Shown piece after piece: positions 61,601 to 64,000 of a DNA stretch of 64,000 nt (its first letter is position 1; each line of letters opens with the position of its first letter). The stretch comes from Arabidopsis thaliana (Eukaryota; Streptophyta; Magnoliopsida; Brassicales; Brassicaceae). Location of the stretch: assembly GCF_000001735.4 (NCBI RefSeq), contig NC_003074.8:744101-808100 (forward strand). The letters run 5' to 3'. The translations under genes were made by a program, and so were the position numbers. Under the pieces are notes generated by a model that made no database searches, was not told the DNA's origin, and saw only the letters and a program-made list of their open reading frames with translations.

Positions 61601-63913
61601 CTACTTTTACAAGTCTGATAGATAACAATCTATGGAGGCTACAAGAAAACCATAGATGTATGACCTGGTGAACTGAATTACTATCTTGGTTAAATATGTT
61701 TCTGGTATATGCAATTTTAACTATTTCTTTATATCGTTTTTTTGGTAAAAAGTAATTATACAGTAGTTCTTATTGTGATTCAAGGCAACTTGCATCTGTT
61801 GAATCTAAGTTCTCTTATACAGGTTCATGTGCCACCATCGTGCAGTCTTGATGGTGTACACTCACAACATTTCTTTGGGACTGGCATCATTATATATCAT
61901 TCTTCTAACATGGGGCTTGCTGTGGTGGACAAAAACACAGTTGCGATTTCTGCATCTGATGTTATGTTGTCCTTTGCTGCTTTTCCAGTCGAGATTCCTG
62001 GAGAGGTAATTTCCCTGGGAATCTTATAGTTCATGGAAGGAAGTGTTAGAACTGATCTTTCTTAACTGAACTGCAGGTAGTATTTCTTCATCCCGTTCAC
62101 AACTATGCTCTGATTGCGTATAATCCATCAGCAATGGATCCTGCCAGTGCTTCAGTCATTCGTGCAGCTGAGCTACTACCTGGTATGTTGTTAACCATTT
62201 GAAAGTTCCATCGTTGCCTGTTTGGATATCACCATCTAACAGGTGATTATACTTGTGTGAAAATATGACTTAAAAGATTTATATATATGCTCTATGGCTA
62301 TTGCCTGAACAGAACCTGCACTCCAACGTGGAGATTCAGTCTATCTTGTCGGATTGAGTAGGAACCTTCAAGCTACATCAAGAAAATCTATTGTAACCAA
62401 TCCATGTGCAGCGTTAAACATTGGTTCTGCTGATTCTCCCCGTTACAGAGCTACTAATATGGAAGTAATTGAGCTTGATACAGGTAAAGAATTCGGAGCT
62501 TTTGACATCTTTTTTTTTTTTGGTAAACCAGAGCCTTTGACATTAAATTTAGTTATTTTAGACTTGTTCAAATCACACTTCGTTTTTTCTTGTTTCTTGT
62601 AGATTTTGGTAGCTCATTTTCAGGGGCGCTGACTGATGAGCAGGGAAGAATTCGGGCTATTTGGGGAAGTTTTTCGACTCAGGTTCGTCTTCCCACTTTG
62701 CAGTTACCTAATTTTTGTGTTTTTTTCTTTCTAACATGCTACTCTTGTGAATTGATCACAGGTTAAATATAGTTCCACTTCTTCAGAAGACCACCAGTTT
62801 GTCAGAGGTATCCCAGTATATGCAATCAGCCAAGTCCTTGAAAAAATCATAACCGGTGGAAATGGACCAGCTCTTCTCATAAATGGTGTCAAAAGGCCAA
62901 TGCCACTTGTTCGGATTTTGGAAGTTGAATTGTATCCTACTTTGCTTTCAAAAGCCCGGAGTTTTGGTCTGAGTGATGAATGGATCCAAGTAAGCCATTT
63001 GTTAATATATTTTGTGATATTTCTGCGTAGATTGTTTATTATATCAATATATGTCTTTGTGCTTAGAATCTTAGTCTACTAAAATTAGGCATTCTCAAAT
63101 CCGTTTACTATATTGATTGTTCTCACAGGTCCTAGTCAAGAAGGATCCTGTTAGACGTCAAGTTCTGCGTGTTAAAGGTTGCCTGGCAGGATCAAAAGCT
63201 GAAAACCTTCTTGAACAAGGCGATATGGTTCTGGCAGTCAATAAGATGCCAGTTACATGCTTCAATGACATAGAAGCTGCTTGCCAAACATTGGATAAGG
63301 GTAGTTACAGCGATGAAAATCTCAATCTAACAATCCTTAGACAGGTGACACCATTAACTCATTTTTCTTGAAACATCTTATTATTTATTTGTTTCTTCTT
63401 TATCACCTGAGTCTGTGACAAAAGTAGTTCGTATCCTTTTCTTGAGTTTCTTGACACAAATAATTTTAGGTCTACGTGTTTATTTAATCTCTTGTTGGTT
63501 TGTTAGGGCCAAGAACTGGAGCTCGTAGTTGGAACTGATAAGAGAGATGGGAATGGAACGACAAGAGTGATAAATTGGTGCGGATGCGTTGTTCAGGATC
63601 CTCATCCTGCGGTTCGTGCTCTTGGATTTCTTCCTGAGGAAGGTCATGGTGTCTATGTCACAAGGTACTAGTTAGTTGTGACCTACATATGAAATCTCAA
63701 TTTGGTTTAATAAAAAATCTGGTTCTTACCAATTTATTTGTCTCAACCGACTAGAATTCATCAGTTGCTTTGATATACCCTTTGACAAATTATCTTCTCA
63801 GATGGTGTCACGGGAGTCCCGCTCACCGATATGGCCTCTACGCGCTTCAATGGATCGTGGAAGTTAATGGGAAGAAGACTCCTGACCTAAACGCATTCGC
63901 AGATGCTACCAAG
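55620..63913 (+). CDS. DEG7: DegP/HtrA-type serine protease 7, 3' end outside window
   Basis: Twenty-three coding exons are visible: 55620-55905, 56195-56265, 56409-56543, 56802-56860, 57062-57098, 57421-57546, 58000-58089, 58532-58597, 58692-58748, 58872-58937, 59162-59269, 59589-59669, 60016-60065, 60222-60387, 60789-61265, 61823-62005, 62077-62182, 62313-62483, 62603-62682, 62762-62989, 63129-63344, 63507-63664, 63802-63913. They code 1043 residues of a protein I recall as about 1097. The trypsin-like triad is H91 (LTNRHVV), D122 (VHDFGFF) and S206 (GGSSGSPV). PDZ domains follow (for example [10 protein letters not shown] and [11 protein letters not shown]), with a second, degenerate protease-like region (about residues 630-800) that lacks a recognisable triad, as known for DEG7. 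No transit peptide; the nuclear-type [15 protein letters not shown] region is basic. Exon 7 uses an AAG acceptor. Confidence 0.95.
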
Positions 63914-64000
63914 GTTTTGTCTCTTTCTTTACAGAAGTCACACTTTCAATTAGTTTGGACGTGAAGAAGAGTTATGCAGCAACCATTAGGATTGCTTTTA

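Overview
The window is nuclear DNA of a flowering plant: AT-rich intergenic sequence, many short GT..AG introns, and plant-specific families (HD-ZIP IV, DCL2-type Dicer, PADRE/DUF4228, F-box/LRR, DEG7). Every multi-exon gene below was rebuilt by hand from splice sites, and the reading frames close exactly: UGP 469 aa, DCL2 1388 aa, LCAT3 447 aa, SDR 328 aa, LUC7 402 aa. These lengths and the gene order match my memory of Arabidopsis thaliana chromosome 3, about At3g03230 to At3g03380. That identification comes from recall, not from a search.

Layout. 0.4-4.2 kb: two tandem alpha/beta hydrolases (minus). 5.7-9.9 kb: UGP1, UDP-glucose synthesis (minus, 19 exons). 11.3-15.1 kb: HDG8, an HD-ZIP IV transcription factor (minus), followed by a 2.9-kb repeat-rich intergenic region. 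18.0-19.0 kb: HRU1-type universal stress protein (minus). 19.7 kb: small secreted prolamin-like protein (minus). 21.5 kb: PADRE protein (plus). 22.6-23.6 kb: a second USP-like gene with an acidic N-terminal region (plus). 23.9-30.7 kb: DCL2 (minus, 22 coding exons). 31.4-34.2 kb: membrane metallophosphoesterase (minus). 34.7-37.4 kb: LCAT3 phospholipase A1 (minus). 37.8-39.2 kb: ASCH-type protein (plus). 39.5-42.0 kb: ER-type short-chain dehydrogenase (minus). 42.3-45.7 kb: LUC7-type U1 snRNP factor (plus, 54-bp GA run in the leader). 46.2 kb: small cold-regulated-type protein (minus). 47.1 kb: orphan small membrane/secreted protein (plus). 55.6 kb to beyond the end: DEG7 protease (plus, last exons missing).

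The most unusual part is 47,734-55,265. Two nearly identical inverted arms (about 0.53-0.64 kb) enclose a patchwork: tropinone-reductase-like fragments, an inverted copy of most of the neighbouring SDR gene, a piece of the ASCH gene 3' end, one apparently intact F-box/LRR gene, an unidentified coding fragment, a broken receptor-like-protein gene, a 166-bp piece of DEG7 and a 268-bp piece of LCAT3. At least four of the pieces come from genes within about 18 kb in this same window. It looks like a locally acting sequence-shuffling or gene-capture event. Parts of it are very young: by eye 1 substitution and 1 indel in the LCAT3 piece, and 2 substitutions in the DEG7 piece.

The ordinary genes are independent single transcription units, so no operon logic applies. 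Two divergent pairs (LCAT3/ASCH and SDR/LUC7) share short intergenic promoter regions of about 0.38 and 0.29 kb.
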